A stretch of 64,000 bases of DNA from Terebella lapidaria (taxonomy: Eukaryota; Annelida; Polychaeta; Terebellida; Terebellidae): contig OX424568.1 in NCBI GenBank assembly GCA_949152475.1, forward strand, positions 4,563,667 through 4,627,666, given 5' to 3'. Numbering within the stretch: the first letter of the stretch is position 1; every line of letters starts with the position of its first letter. Shown here in pieces: positions 11,989-23,213 of this stretch. The notes under the pieces were generated by a model that did no database searches, was not told the DNA's origin, and saw nothing but the letters and a program-made list of their open reading frames with translations. The translations under genes and the position numbers were made by a program.

Positions 11989-12735
11989 ATTAATAAATCC
12001 AAACATTAGCAGACAGCTTTTCGTCATGGTGATGGAAGACTTCAGTGACCTTAATCCTGCACATGTGACATCATTGAGTAGATGTTTTGTTCTCAGATTT
12101 GAACAGGGATCGAGTGATTTCATTGGCTCCAACTCAGTTTGAAACATCCCCAGCAAAATGAATAATGACATAAATTATCCTACACTTCGAACCTGTACCA
12201 TATTTTCCCCATCTATTGCCTTAATGTTATCATAGCCAAGATATTATAGCCGAGCCAGACTGGCAGGACCTGGTACATCATTCAGTACAATATTATGACC
12301 CAAGTATGGATCTCCAGAGTCCCTCTTCGCTGTTATGGGTAGCATTGCACAACGGCAACCCAGTATTCAGGTAATAGCATCTGACCAGGTGATATCATAT
12401 CACATCTACAAGTGACAGCGGAACACACATATTATATATTATTATGTAACTAAATGTCTAAATGCGCGAACTTATAACCTCAGGCCTAAAACACTTCATT
12501 CAGACTATTTATTAAATGTAAATGTAAACTTTATTTGTTTAAGGAGGATTCGTCACAGCAGATGCCAGAGACAGGGTCTCCTTTATTATTATGTGCTGCA
12601 CAATGACATGTACACCACGTGGAATAAAATATACATTTTTGGCCAATGATTACTTTTGTACAGTGACATTGACGTGAATTGCCGGCTATGAATTCATGTT
12701 ATGCAATTATACTTTTGTTGCTGTTAGTAGTATAG
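11989..12735. other. intergenic, possible LINE 3' tail
   Basis: No gene was seen. Around 12515-12560 the sequence TTAAATGTAAATGTAAACTT followed by a CTCC/GGAG-containing stretch resembles the reversed A-rich tail of a LINE, but no coding part is attached. Confidence 0.35.
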
Positions 12736-12759
12736 TAGGGCCCAGCCCACCTTCAAATA

Positions 12760-13045
12760 TGGGCATGTGACGTCATGTTCAGTCTTGCCATGTAGCGTCA
12801 TAACATTTGGCCTATACTTTCGAGATGGTGTCATAACGTCCGTCCGATACTCGCCAGGTGGTGTCATAACGTTTGCTCTATACTATTACTCCCTAGGGAT
12901 GTCATAAGGAACCCAATAAATGCTAGGATATTATACTGTTCGACCTATACTCCCTAGCACCGTCATAAGGAACGCAATAAATGCCAAGGGTGTCATAGTT
13001 TTCATCCCGTACTCGCTAGGTGATCATAAGGACCCCAATTAATGT
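12760..13045. repeat. degenerate tandem repeat
   Basis: About seven diverged units of roughly 40 bp share the core GGTGTCATAACGT or GTCATAAGGA(A/C)CC, linked by words such as TATACTC and CTAGG. Examples lie near 12830, 12860, 12900, 12965 and 13025. This is an old minisatellite of unknown role. Confidence 0.55.
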
Positions 13046-13977
13046 TAGGTTTGTGTAGCATGATGTTTGGGAAGGACCAGCACACATCTACTATATATAC
13101 AATTCCTACACATACACGCACAACTATTATTTTGGGTTTAAAAAACTATGCATGCAAAAAACTGCACAGTTATCATAACAGTAGGGTTTGTTATGCAATG
13201 ATTCAATATTCCGTGTCCTCGTCAATGGAGTGCTCTTCCAGCTCAAAATATGACCGAAGAGACAAATTCAGCGATCCCCGTCCCATGTATTTTTCACAAA
13301 TTTCGGGATTTCCATGTGGATCATGTTTTTTTTTTGACAAATGGCTCATCTTTCATACCATGGTTTTGTCCGTTTCCAACAATGCCGTCTTCATTTAAAG
13401 TTCTACTTCATCTTCGCTCGGATCAAGTGCATATTCCATGACACGATGCAGCAGGTACTCCAAGGCCGTTTCGCACACATCTTGATTCAATTTTGCTATG
13501 AATCTAAATTCAATTCTTCTTCAATTTTTTGCGTGGCATCCTCCTATGGCACTGCTTTTGTACTTGTTTAAGGGGCTTTATGTTTCTGGGGAACTCGTCT
13601 TCCATTGAGCCAATATCATGTGCGGGACATTCGTAACTCTTAGTCATTCTAAAACTGCCCCGCAGCTGAAACATTTGGACCTTGTTATCTTGTCAGACTG
13701 CCATTCCACGGGTTTAGCATTACTTTGATGAGGCATAGGCCCTGGGGGCTGATGTATTGTTGATGTTCGGTCTCAGGCGTTTATCTTCCTGTGTTGTTTT
13801 AGGTTTCAGGTCAACGACAAGATGTCCGAAAGGCTTGGATGTTGCTGTTGAATTCTCGAAGAAACTTTTGCGGGCAGGCTGGGTACATTTGTCTGGCCAG
13901 GAACGTGACCTGTTGCTGATCGATAGGGTTTCTGAACAGAGTCAGTTAAATAGGTCCTCGCTGTAGTAAAGTCAAGT

Positions 13978-14149
13978 AACACAAAACCTCATATGATTAT
14001 TGGCCATAACTTTTTCAGTTTTCAAGATAGAAGTCTGAAACTTGGAGAAAAAAATCTGGTTTCGTGCCATATGGAGACGTTTAAATTTTCAAATCGATGC
14101 GACTATCCTAAACGGAGTTATGGCCAGAAATCATATGAGGTTTTGCGTT
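13978..14149. mobile_element. small palindromic MITE inside the Polinton fossil
   Basis: The ends are inverted copies of about 34 bp. The left end reads CAAAACCTCATATGATTATT then GGCCATAACT; the reverse complement of the right end reads CAAAACCTCATATGATTTCT then GGCCATAACT. The element is 172 bp. It sits directly beside the last recognisable ATPase residues, so it probably inserted into the Polinton. No target duplication was clear. Confidence 0.65.
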
Positions 14150-14790
14150 GAACTTGAGTATAGACATTCTGATTCAAGCAAATGACGCTCAGGTTCCTGT
14201 GGTGGCTCCCTTTAGTCAACAAGTTTGTGATCCTCGGATCCTAAGAAGAGGTGGACATGAGGTCATCCAGGACAATGATGTTATATTCCGTAGGTGAGAT
14301 GTTGTCGGAATTCGAATTCGGTGGTATATCCTGTATGAATTGCACGGGAATCAACATGGTACATGTAGATATCATGATATCCTAGAGGGGTTGCCATCTC
14401 CTGTACAACCATATAATCCTGGTAGTGGTGGGGAATAGTTTACCGGATTCCAAGATGGATTTTACCCTAACCGTCTTCCCGCACCCACTAGGTCCCATCA
14501 CATTCAGGGTTAAGGGATGCTTGAATACCAGGGTGTCAATGTAGTTGACAGGCCATGGCTGTAGCTGAGCCTTAGGCTGCCAAGCCTGAAGTTGTGGCTG
14601 GGACTGCCAGGCTGAGGCTGTGGCTGCCAAGGTTGAGGCTGAGTCTGTGGTTGTGGCTGGGCCTGAGGCTGCCAATCCTGAGGCTGTGGCTGTGGCTGGT
14701 AATCCATATGGTGCAACTTTTGATGTCTCCTCAGGTTTTGCGGCCAATTATATGTCTTGTGACAAACAGCACAAGAAATCATGTTGCCTT
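14150..14790 (-). pseudogene. Polinton packaging ATPase remnant with zinc-finger N-terminus (fossil)
   Basis: The minus strand encodes a C2H2 finger (CAVCHKTYNWPQNLRRHQKL), then a Gln/Pro-rich low-complexity stretch, then a Walker A segment (LNVMGPSGCGKTVRVKSILE). Further on it encodes a Walker B-like stretch (NIIVLDDLMS) and a segment close to KGSHHRNLSVICLNQNVY. The last block is typical of FtsK/HerA-type packaging ATPases of Polintons and their virus kin, which pump DNA into a capsid. The copy is a fossil with a few breaks. Confidence 0.8.
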
Positions 14791-15200
14791 TTCAGCGTTT
14801 CTTCTTCGAATGATGGTCATTAGCTGATATCGCCACTTATACACTTCAGGACCACTTTTGATGTATACTTCAAAATGATGCCTTCCCTTGCTTGATCAGC
14901 AACTTGGCCCATTCCAACGTCTGTTGTGTAGGTGAAACCAGTTTCACTTGAATGGGTTCAGTCTGTTTCCGATGTTTCTCATTAATGGAGTCAAGTTTTT
15001 TTTCTTATATATTTCACGTTGATTTTTCTTACAGGCATCCACAGCGGGAATGTACGGCTTGAATCGCTTGTTGGTGTCGACCCTTCGGCATCTGAAAATC
15101 GAATCATGACTTACGTCAATATACTGCTCATGTACTTTTCTTGTTTCTACTCGCTGAATTCTGATCGGTCCGTTCAAATGGGGGACGCTAGTGACGTCGT

Positions 15201-17330
15201 TTAACGAGTTTGGGGGACGTGTTGGGACTTGTTAGATTTTTTTAGCTTTGATTGCTCCGTTTGAATAAGAGGACACAAGTGACGTCATTTAACAAGCGTG
15301 GGGACCTCTCTAACTTGTCCGGTTTGCGGGGCAGCAAGAACATCAAAGTAGTGTACACAGTAATGCCAGAATAGATTATCACGTGTAAAAATTGTATTTT
15401 GATGATGGACATAAATTTCGCGAATTTTGGGTATTTTTTTTCAAAATCAAGGCTTTTGTAAGAGGTACGCATGCGCGATACCTTAATAATCCACGCCTTA
15501 GGCCTACATTTTTTGCATGCACAATACGTTCATAAGCATGGGCGAGTTTTGTGTGTATGCCATTTGGGTATAAAAACGACAAGCGTGGGGGATTTGAGCA
15601 CTACACGGCGACCCGAAGCGCGCCACGGGCATCCAAGAGGCCGCCTTATACAAATCACATATGACGACCGTTATGCCGAATGATATGGAGTACGAGGTCC
15701 GCCTTTATGATACACGTTATGATATAAAATCTAGCATTATGATGTTCTTTATGACGCTCGTATCGAGTACGTTATTTGAGAGTTATATTCACTGTACAGT
15801 TACAACTCTGATTAGGCCTTCCACTCTTTTTTCTAGAATCGTTTTCATCTGAGGCATGGTAGTCTCAAATCCTGTCATTTAATGATCCAACATTGCAACT
15901 TGAATCCAAGCACTTCTGTGACATCTTATGTGGATAATCTGGAGATTAGAATGAGGTTGCTGGCCTGGGATGTGGACACTCGGGTCCAAATGGCGCTATA
16001 AATATTTCATTAGAAAGGTGTTCTGTCCCATTGGTATTACAGAAAAGTTCCATAAAATTCCCGTGTTGATCCGCTCCTCTTGAAGACGTTACAAATGAAT
16101 GGCATAAATGTTGAGTAGAGCTCCGTTATTGGACGAGCGAACCCCTGCCCCAATGCCCGCCCCCCGGTCCCCCCTCCGCCTGCGGCTAGCTTTGAAGAGA
16201 TTGTTTTGGAAGAGTGTGCTGTATCGAGTTTATTTAAAACAATCAAATGTAGGAGCAAATGTATGCCCATTCAGTAAAGAATACTTCCAGTAAGGCGAAT
16301 CCGTCACCAGGTCCAGGAAACCGACATCCATTCAGCTTTACATTGCAAAAAATCCCGTATATGTAATATGCATTCACGAAATTAGAGCCCTATGGAAACG
16401 AACCATTGGGAACGTTGAATGAGCATGCTAAATCAGCAAAGTGAAAAATAGCCAAGTTCAAGGACGTAAATATTCCTTATGTTAACTGATAAACAAAATA
16501 GTATTACAGTAGACCCAAAAGTGGCTATCCAACCTACTGAACGATATGGTCGTTTGATATCATCGATATCATCAACCGTCCATATCGATCAGCAGGTTGA
16601 AGAGCCACCTTTGGGGCTAGAATTACAGTACTATTACATCATGACCATGTGTACTGACGCATTATGCGAATATAGTATACCACTCTGACAACGTGAATAG
16701 CGTATCTTTTAAAGTGCTTGTGACCAGAATTATCCAGGAAGCATAGGTAGAGCGGCCACATGAATGAGAGCTTCATGGCCCTGGTGGGAGGTCATGGCCC
16801 GAGTTTTCAGCCCGTACGTCAGGCATTGTGGTCTAACATGGCTCTACAATTTCACCGTAGTAATATCATGCTGAATTTTCCATTGCCCGATTCACCAGCA
16901 GACCACAGCCAACTGTGCTATTCCAATTATACAGATTTTCTCCTTAAGATTCGAAAACAAGTTGTCTGCTATTTCGACAACACATCGTCACCGAGATAGT
17001 GTTTCTTATAGCGTCATTATCAGACGTCTGTAGTTTTATATTTACTTCTTGGATGTATATGCGTGTTGTAGATGTGTCGTACATAAATCTTGCTTGTTTC
17101 CTAATATATATCTAATCATTTTGAATTCAATATCTTCAGTTTGTGCGTATATTGTCTATTATTATATGTCTCATCAGTGCGCTCCTTCCTTATTCAATGT
17201 AATATGGCGAGTGCAATAAATATCCGTATTGCACTGTTGTCATTACTGCACTGGTCAGAATTCGCTACTATGACGTCACCCATTGTGATTTTACGTTATT
17301 TTTTGTACTGAAAAACGTTATTGTAGACAT
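15201..17330. other. intergenic, nothing firmly recognised
   Basis: A diverged direct duplication of about 50 bp (around 15171-15220 and 15262-15310, sharing AGTGACGTC and TTTAAC) is present. Otherwise there are only short unsupported open frames. The duplication may belong to the edge of the Polinton fossil. Confidence 0.4.
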
Positions 17331-17467
17331 ATAATAAATCAAATACTGCATTGTACTGGGCTTTATTCCGCACTTGGTCCTTTCGCGGAGCACGAGTTTA
17401 ACTCGTGCTCCGTGAAAGGACCCGTGCGGAATAAAACCCAGTACAATGCAGTATTTGCTTATTATTG
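17331..17467. repeat. near-perfect long palindrome
   Basis: Two arms of about 68 bp face each other around a single T at 17399. The centre is CACGAGTT-T-AACTCGTG. The arms continue outward through GGTCC...CCGCAC, TTTATTC and CAAATACTGCATTGTACTGG with only a few mismatches and one-base gaps. It is probably a fold-back MITE. Confidence 0.85.
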
Positions 17468-19041
17468 TCTGATAATTACACTCATGGCAATGTGGACCCA
17501 TTTCTTGATTGCACAGTAAGAGGTAGTTATAGATAGTTAAGTTATTACAAAATACACAATATAATACACACATGTATGAGTAGAAGTTACAGAAATGTCC
17601 ACTGGTGATAACAATCAAAGACGTGAGTGTGTAAGCTAGAAGCTCAGTGGAAAGATTACAATCAAACGTTGTGTGCCAGACGATTGTAAATTAAACATAA
17701 CTGCCATACATAGTAGTTAGGCCATTATTTTTTGAATGATTGTTTTACAAACCCGCCGACTCCACATAAAATTGGCCGATAAGAAATAAATTCAACAGTT
17801 CCTGCTTTTATTTTCATTTTACCCACCGACTGGAAAATAATGCCCTGATAAAAATTCACAGCATCAAAACGATCAGTCTTTGCCTTCATGGTTATGCAAA
17901 GGAATTTAGTCTCCTTTCAAACCGATTATATGTCTCACTCTCCCTATCTGTCTGTATGTCTGGTTATCTGTCTGTGCTTGCCTATGGTTCTTCTACAATA
18001 ACTTACTCATAGTTCTCTCCAGATAATACTGACATGTCCTATGCAATGTGCAATGTGTTGGAGTATGATGTTGTTTCCTGATGTCATCGCACTGTATTAA
18101 TTTCAATACATAGAGAGTTGAATTTTTATATTTTACTCACCTAACTACAGTCATTGAAATCAAGCTGAAAATTTGGCAAACCCTGTCTTAGCTGGGTTGC
18201 AAGGGAACTAGTAACGATTGTGAAAAAAAATCTTTTTCCATCTCTATGCCCATACTAAAAGTGAGTTTTGACTATATATGTTTATGACAAGGGGTATTTC
18301 TGGGCTGCATATGAATGCACATTGAGTTTATGTGCACAAACACGCTGGTAAATTAACGTGCAGGAAATGATGAATTGTTCACAGTTACACTTTTTTTTAT
18401 TAGCCCGACCACATATTTTCAGCAACTTTTATTTTTATTCCTTCCTACCGATCGACTTGAATTTTTTGAAGCAAAAAAGTTCGTAAAACAATTATTTAAA
18501 AACGAGGGCCTTATGTATGAAATTAGTCATGTATGACTACCATTTATGTAGTCAGTATATTGATATCACGTACAAGTCTATTTCATAAATATCATAGTCT
18601 ATGTCTGTGGAAATATTAACTAAAATTATACATGAAGTTCACGTTTACTTTTATATCACTCATCTTGAATATCATACCAAAGTTTATTCAGTATATCATG
18701 CATACATATTCTGTTAGAATTTTTCAGCAGTATTCATGAAACGTAGCCCTGGTAGCGTTGTAGCATATCAGCAATTAGATCAGATGACCGTTACCTCACA
18801 GTATAATGTACCAAAAAAATAAACTCTGCCTTGACGCTTTTGTTCAAGTGTATTATTTTCTGTGCAGATCGTATACCTTTCATGTGCTCACAATGCTAAC
18901 GGTCAATTCATGTCACGATCACGTTTAAAAGATTGAATAAACATGGCTCATAATATATTCAAGATACATTTTTTTATTTATGTATTCATTCATAATCAAT
19001 GATAGGAAACTTTAACAGACAAAAAAAATACTTGTCGAATG
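17468..19041. other. intergenic, nothing recognised
   Basis: AT-rich, with a short TCTGTCTG/CTATCTGTC-rich run near 17945-17990. No gene or repeat family was recognised. Confidence 0.45.
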
Positions 19042-19580
19042 CACCCCCTGTAAGCGGCGCAGCGGTGAAGTGGTTCTGTCCGGGCATGTGGTGGGATTTG
19101 CTCGGGCAGGTCATGGGTTTTGCTCGGGCAACACTGCTGATGCTGGGTTTTGCTCGGTCACACGGACAGTATGTACAACACGCATTGTTTTGGGGCACAT
19201 ACTATTCATTCACAACTTCAGCTATCGCCTCCGAATAATCCAGAATATCGTAAGCTTTGATAGTCAAGTACCTAAGAACTGTGCTAAGTGATTACGCAAT
19301 TCATTTCGGATATTTTATGAAGAGACACGTACTTTGTACATTTCATTATGATTTTGCTTTCAAAACATCATTCTCGTCACCAAAATTACGAGACACACAC
19401 CTTGTTATATTATTCAACTAATACCACCAAAATATGATGCTGCAACAGAATAACGAAAGAGTAATTGATCTTCACCCAGCATCAGCAGTGTTGCCCGAGC
19501 AAAACCCATGACCTGCCCGAGCAAAACCCACCACATGCCCGGACAAAACCACTTCACCGCTGCGCCGCTTACAGGCGGTG
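19042..19580. mobile_element. inverted-repeat element with 107-bp arms
   Basis: The arms 19042-19148 and 19474-19580 are inverted copies with only a handful of differences. They share CCTGTAAGCGGCGCAGCGG, GTCCGGGCATGTGGTGGG and GGGTTTTGCTCGGGCA, the last repeated within each arm. The 325-bp centre is AT-rich and non-coding. The GC-rich arms stand out from the surroundings. No target duplication was seen, so the superfamily is unknown. Confidence 0.75.
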
Positions 19581-19994
19581 AAACGGACGAAAAACCACAA
19601 CAATAACTACGCAAGTGAGCTAAAATATTAATCAAGTTAGCGACTTTACTTTATATTTGGATAGCATACTTTCTGGAATAAGCTGATGTTCTTACCGTGT
19701 TATAGTACATATGGTGCAAATTAGGTTGTTTTTGAGTATCGTTGTAATTTGTAAGAAACTACAAATATTTTTTTTCACAAGTTCGACAGAAATATCATTA
19801 AAGCATTGTGACAACAAACTATGTTTACTGGGCGTATCACTGCGTGCTAATAGCAAGGAATATAATCAACTGATAATGTTACTCTGAAATATCTTTGAAG
19901 AAATCATCTAACCATATGACCAAAAAATCAAGGAGGGAAGTCATACAAAACCTGGAAACAATATCGCGTTTCTTGATCGATCATTTACAGTTCA
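19581..19994. other. downstream flank of the AMOP gene
   Basis: This AT-rich stretch lies 3' of the minus-strand gene and would hold its 3' UTR. No canonical AATAAA was found close behind the stop codon. Confidence 0.4.
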
Positions 19995-22900
19995 TTACTT
20001 GGTGCAGTGGGAACCATCAGCCTTGCGTAGTTCAATGTATCTCTGACAGGAGTCGCTCTCCTCACACTCCTTACAGCACCTAGTGTATAGAGCGCGGGTT
20101 CCACTGGTGTCGCCCGGCCTACGGGCAGTCCCCACCCCGCGGTGCGTGCCTGGCAGCAGGTTACCGCTGATGTCATAGCAGCACTGCTGGCGCGGGTAAT
20201 CGCTTTGCGAGGTCACGATGCAGCCAAAAGCCTCGGGATTGGTCTGGGAACATTGCGGGTCTCCCTCGACCATGCAGAAGTTGTCGACTAGCCATTCTAC
20301 CTGTCCAGTGTCGCCCTGTGGCCTGAGCTCAGTCTCACCGATCGTCACTCTGCAGGGACATGGATACTGACGGTTGAAGTCCCCCAGCCAGTCAGTTCTT
20401 GTGATGAACCGCATCTCGATGTTGTACCAGCTTTGACATATCTCACATGGGCATGTGTCGGATTCACCTTTCAAAAAGACAATTGAACCACCGGGTTTGT
20501 TCGCTACTCTCAACCGTAGTCTATACCCACATCTCAGAAAAAGCTGGAGAGCTCGAATCTCGACCTCAACAAGTTCATATATAACAAAAGTAAGTTTACC
20601 TCCGACAACATTGCCCCTCCCATTGTATCTGTAGAGGCAATGTTTGGTCCCGACAACCCATATACAACCACCCTCCTTGCACCTGATACAAGTGCGCAGG
20701 CGCGAACAGCGACACTCTTTGTCGTCATCTCGACACACGTCATTCACGGTCATCGTGGCAGACTTACCGGCAGCGTAGAAATAGCTGCTTTCGTGATGAG
20801 ATCCCAGCATCCCTTGTGAAAAATGATATTGGTTTTATTTTGGTGTTTGGAAGTTCAGCTTACTCATATACCATATACACCGAAGTCAACACTGTAATAT
20901 CTCACCATCAGGATCTGACACGGCGACTCCAGCTTCTCCAGACTTCTTCGTTACGCTAGCATAATAATCATAATCTGGAGTGGTTCTGATGCTACCAGCA
21001 TGATGTATGGTGATATCGTAGGTTCCTGGACGGTAGGTGTAAACTCCGCTACCAACAAGACCAAACCCGGGCGATTGATGGGCAATTCCACCAACATATA
21101 GCACATAGCGCTCAGAGTGGCTGCCACTGTGGTCTCCCACTGGAAGTTAAAGGAACAACATAGCACTGTCACCACAAAGTTCCCATCTAAATAATACGGT
21201 GGCTCATTGGCGCCAATTACGTTTGTGCATTTCTCAACCCGTCCATGATTACCACCTCATAATATTCACCCCGTTTTTAATAGTCATCCCGTCCATAATT
21301 ACCTCCTCATAATTTTTATTCCGTTTATAATATTCACCCATTCAACCGTCTCAGATTTATCACCGAGTTTATAATATCCATTTAACACCTCATAATATTC
21401 ACCGAGTTCACAATATCCACCCCGCCTATAATTACCACCTCATAACTATCACCGAGTGTCATAATAATGCTTATAATAATCATAATGCTAATATCACAAT
21501 ATACAAATTGACGTCATTGTGTGGTTCGGAACGACTGAAGAAAATATCATATTCGCATCGACATGTCAACCAACTACATACCATGAAGTTGGCAAGTATG
21601 ATAGATAAAATACCTGTGAGATTGACTTCGGCGAATGCCTCCTCGAGTCGTCGGATTCCATCGTCCGATGTGTCCCTAGGATTGGCTCCGTTGTCAATCT
21701 CATCGCCATCACTTACTCCGTCACCATCAGTGTCTACATTCAAAGGGTCTGTGCCTTGGATTTGCTCCTCTAAGTTGGAGATGCCGTCGCCATCATCATC
21801 AGCTTCGAAGTCGTCAGGTTCTGTGGCGCTCATCGAGAATTGAATCTCGAAACCGTCCTGAGAAATTGGGCATTTACAAAGTGCTGCAATTCTATACAAT
21901 AAACGTATAGTCAAGGAACATTTCAATATTTCGAAGTTTGTCAGGTTCTGTGGCGCTCATCGAGTAGTGAATTTCGAAACCGTCATGAGAAATTGGGCAT
22001 CTACAAAGTGCTGCAATTCCATACAATAAACGTATAGTCAAGGAACTTCCCCAGTTATATACATCATCCATCTTGCAAACCAAAGCTAAAGTACGAACGA
22101 CCTTAACTCGCACGATGGTACACACGACCCACCTGTAAACGATCACCATCGCTGTCGGACATTCTGGGGTTTGTGCTGCTGTATAACGGAGAGTAAGCAT
22201 CTCTCTTCCGGCGTTCGGAGGTCTTGTGACTAGTCGCGTTAGCAGCTGGCCACAGCGTCTCGTTGTATAAGTCATTTCCGTAATACTCCAATATGTTCAC
22301 AAGTCCGTCCCCATCAAAGTCCCCAAGGTACCCTTGGGTTGACCCAGAACCGAAGTAGTGTTCAACCCAAGCCTCCCAGTCAATTGGTGCTCGGATCGTG
22401 CAGTTGTTGTCACTGAAGGCGAGTCTGTTGTTCGAGGGAACGTTGCTGTATGGGCTGAAGGGATTAAGTTTACACAGCACAGGCCAACAGTTCCCGTTAA
22501 CACAAATTTCCTCCACCAGTGAAGGAGGCACAAACAGGTGGGTGCTCGGAGAAGGAATCTCACAGTCTAATTCTTGGCTCAGTCCAGTGGTTACCATAAG
22601 GCTTGCCAGAGACATCGGTAATAGTACAACTAGAACACGGCCTTTGCTGATGGTTGACAATGCGGCTAGTACGACCGCCATGGTGACAGAATCCCGGCTG
22701 GAGAGCTGATCACAGGAGGACCTGGCTTGAATTGTTGTATTTGGAGTGGATCCATGCGTGGCTGATGTCATTTCGGCTGTCGTTGTTTCCACGGAGCTGA
22801 ACATTGAAAGACCAAGAGTGCCATTACTTTGGTAGCTGATGTCGACGTTGAGGAGTGATGAGTGTTCAATGGTGACGTTGCGAGTACCACGTTGTATGTT

Positions 22901-23050
22901 CCAAGTGAAGATGCCGTCGGTTTCTATATCCAAGGTCCGGATACCTCGTACGTCTCTCTCCTTCGTTTCGATGGTTACGCTGGGACATGTCTGTGCAGAC
23001 ACGCGTGTGCCTGTTACACAAAGGGCTAAGACTATTGTCCAAGAAAACAT
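19995..23050 (-). CDS. secreted TSP3-repeat / AMOP-domain protein, five exons
   Basis: Exons on the minus strand: 23050-22133, 21857-21614, 21139-20906, 20812-20600 and 20467-19995 (stop). All introns are GT-AG and the phases agree throughout; the sum is 2082 nt, 693 aa. Residues 1-19 are a signal peptide (MFSWTIVLALCVTGTRVSA). Residues 240-366 hold Asp-rich calcium-binding thrombospondin type 3-like repeats (DFDGDGLVNILEYYGND, DSDGDRLQDGFE, DTDGDGVSDGDE). A furin-like site, ERRKRD, lies near residue 279-284. Residues 388-490 form an unclassified module. A PSI-like cysteine cluster follows (about 497-525). The last exon is an AMOP domain (YPCPC..., QQCCYDISGNLLPG, CCKECEESDSC). AMOP domains occur in extracellular adhesion proteins such as MUC4 and isthmin. 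A second hydrophobic segment (residues 124-158) starts with an ATG in strong context at 22681, which may be an alternative start. The protein is probably extracellular, in matrix or mucus; its exact role is unknown. Confidence 0.85.
21225..21480. repeat. AT-rich minisatellite in intron 2 of the AMOP gene
   Basis: Diverged units of about 25-30 bp carry CCTCATAATATTCACC, CCGTTTATAAT and CACCGAGTTTATAAT. It fills about half of the 474-bp intron and shows no sign of coding. Confidence 0.65.
21931..22046 (-). pseudogene. dead duplicate of the 5' edge of exon 2
   Basis: The stretch repeats 21804-21919 at a distance of 127 bp, with about 90% identity by eye. It includes the first part of exon 2, its splice acceptor and upstream intron. 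In the working copy the acceptor reads TTTCTCAG before GACGGTTTCGA; in this copy the AG is AT (TTTCTCAT). The remnant therefore stays inside intron 1. Confidence 0.8.
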
Positions 23051-23197
23051 CGTATTCAAGTCGTAAACTGAAATTCGATACCGACTGCAAAGCGAAATGT
23101 CTCCCGATGCACAAGTTGACAGCGCAATACTACGACGGCTTCCTAAATGCGAAACCGACATGAAACTCTATTATAAATGTTTATGACTTATCGCATC

Positions 23198-23213
23198 GGG
23201 GGGGGGGGGGGGG
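23198..23213. repeat. poly-G run
   Basis: Sixteen G in a row lie about 150 bp upstream of the AMOP gene start (poly-C on the coding strand). A TATAAT-like word lies between them near 23170. Confidence 0.8.

Larger units (their letters stand above)
13160..15200 (-). mobile_element. Polinton/Maverick fossil
   Basis: The anchor is a packaging-ATPase remnant on the minus strand at 14.15-14.79 kb (separate entry). Minus-strand coding-like stretches on both sides (about 13.2-13.6 and 14.85-15.2 kb) probably belong to the same element, but their proteins were not identified. No terminal inverted repeats were seen, so the ends are approximate. It is clearly broken, with several breaks, and one small palindromic element has inserted into it. 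It appears old. Confidence 0.6.

Noticed and set aside
20534-20743. Alternative frames in the PSI-like exon of the AMOP gene
   Set aside because: Only one frame keeps phase with both neighbouring exons and retains the cysteine pattern.
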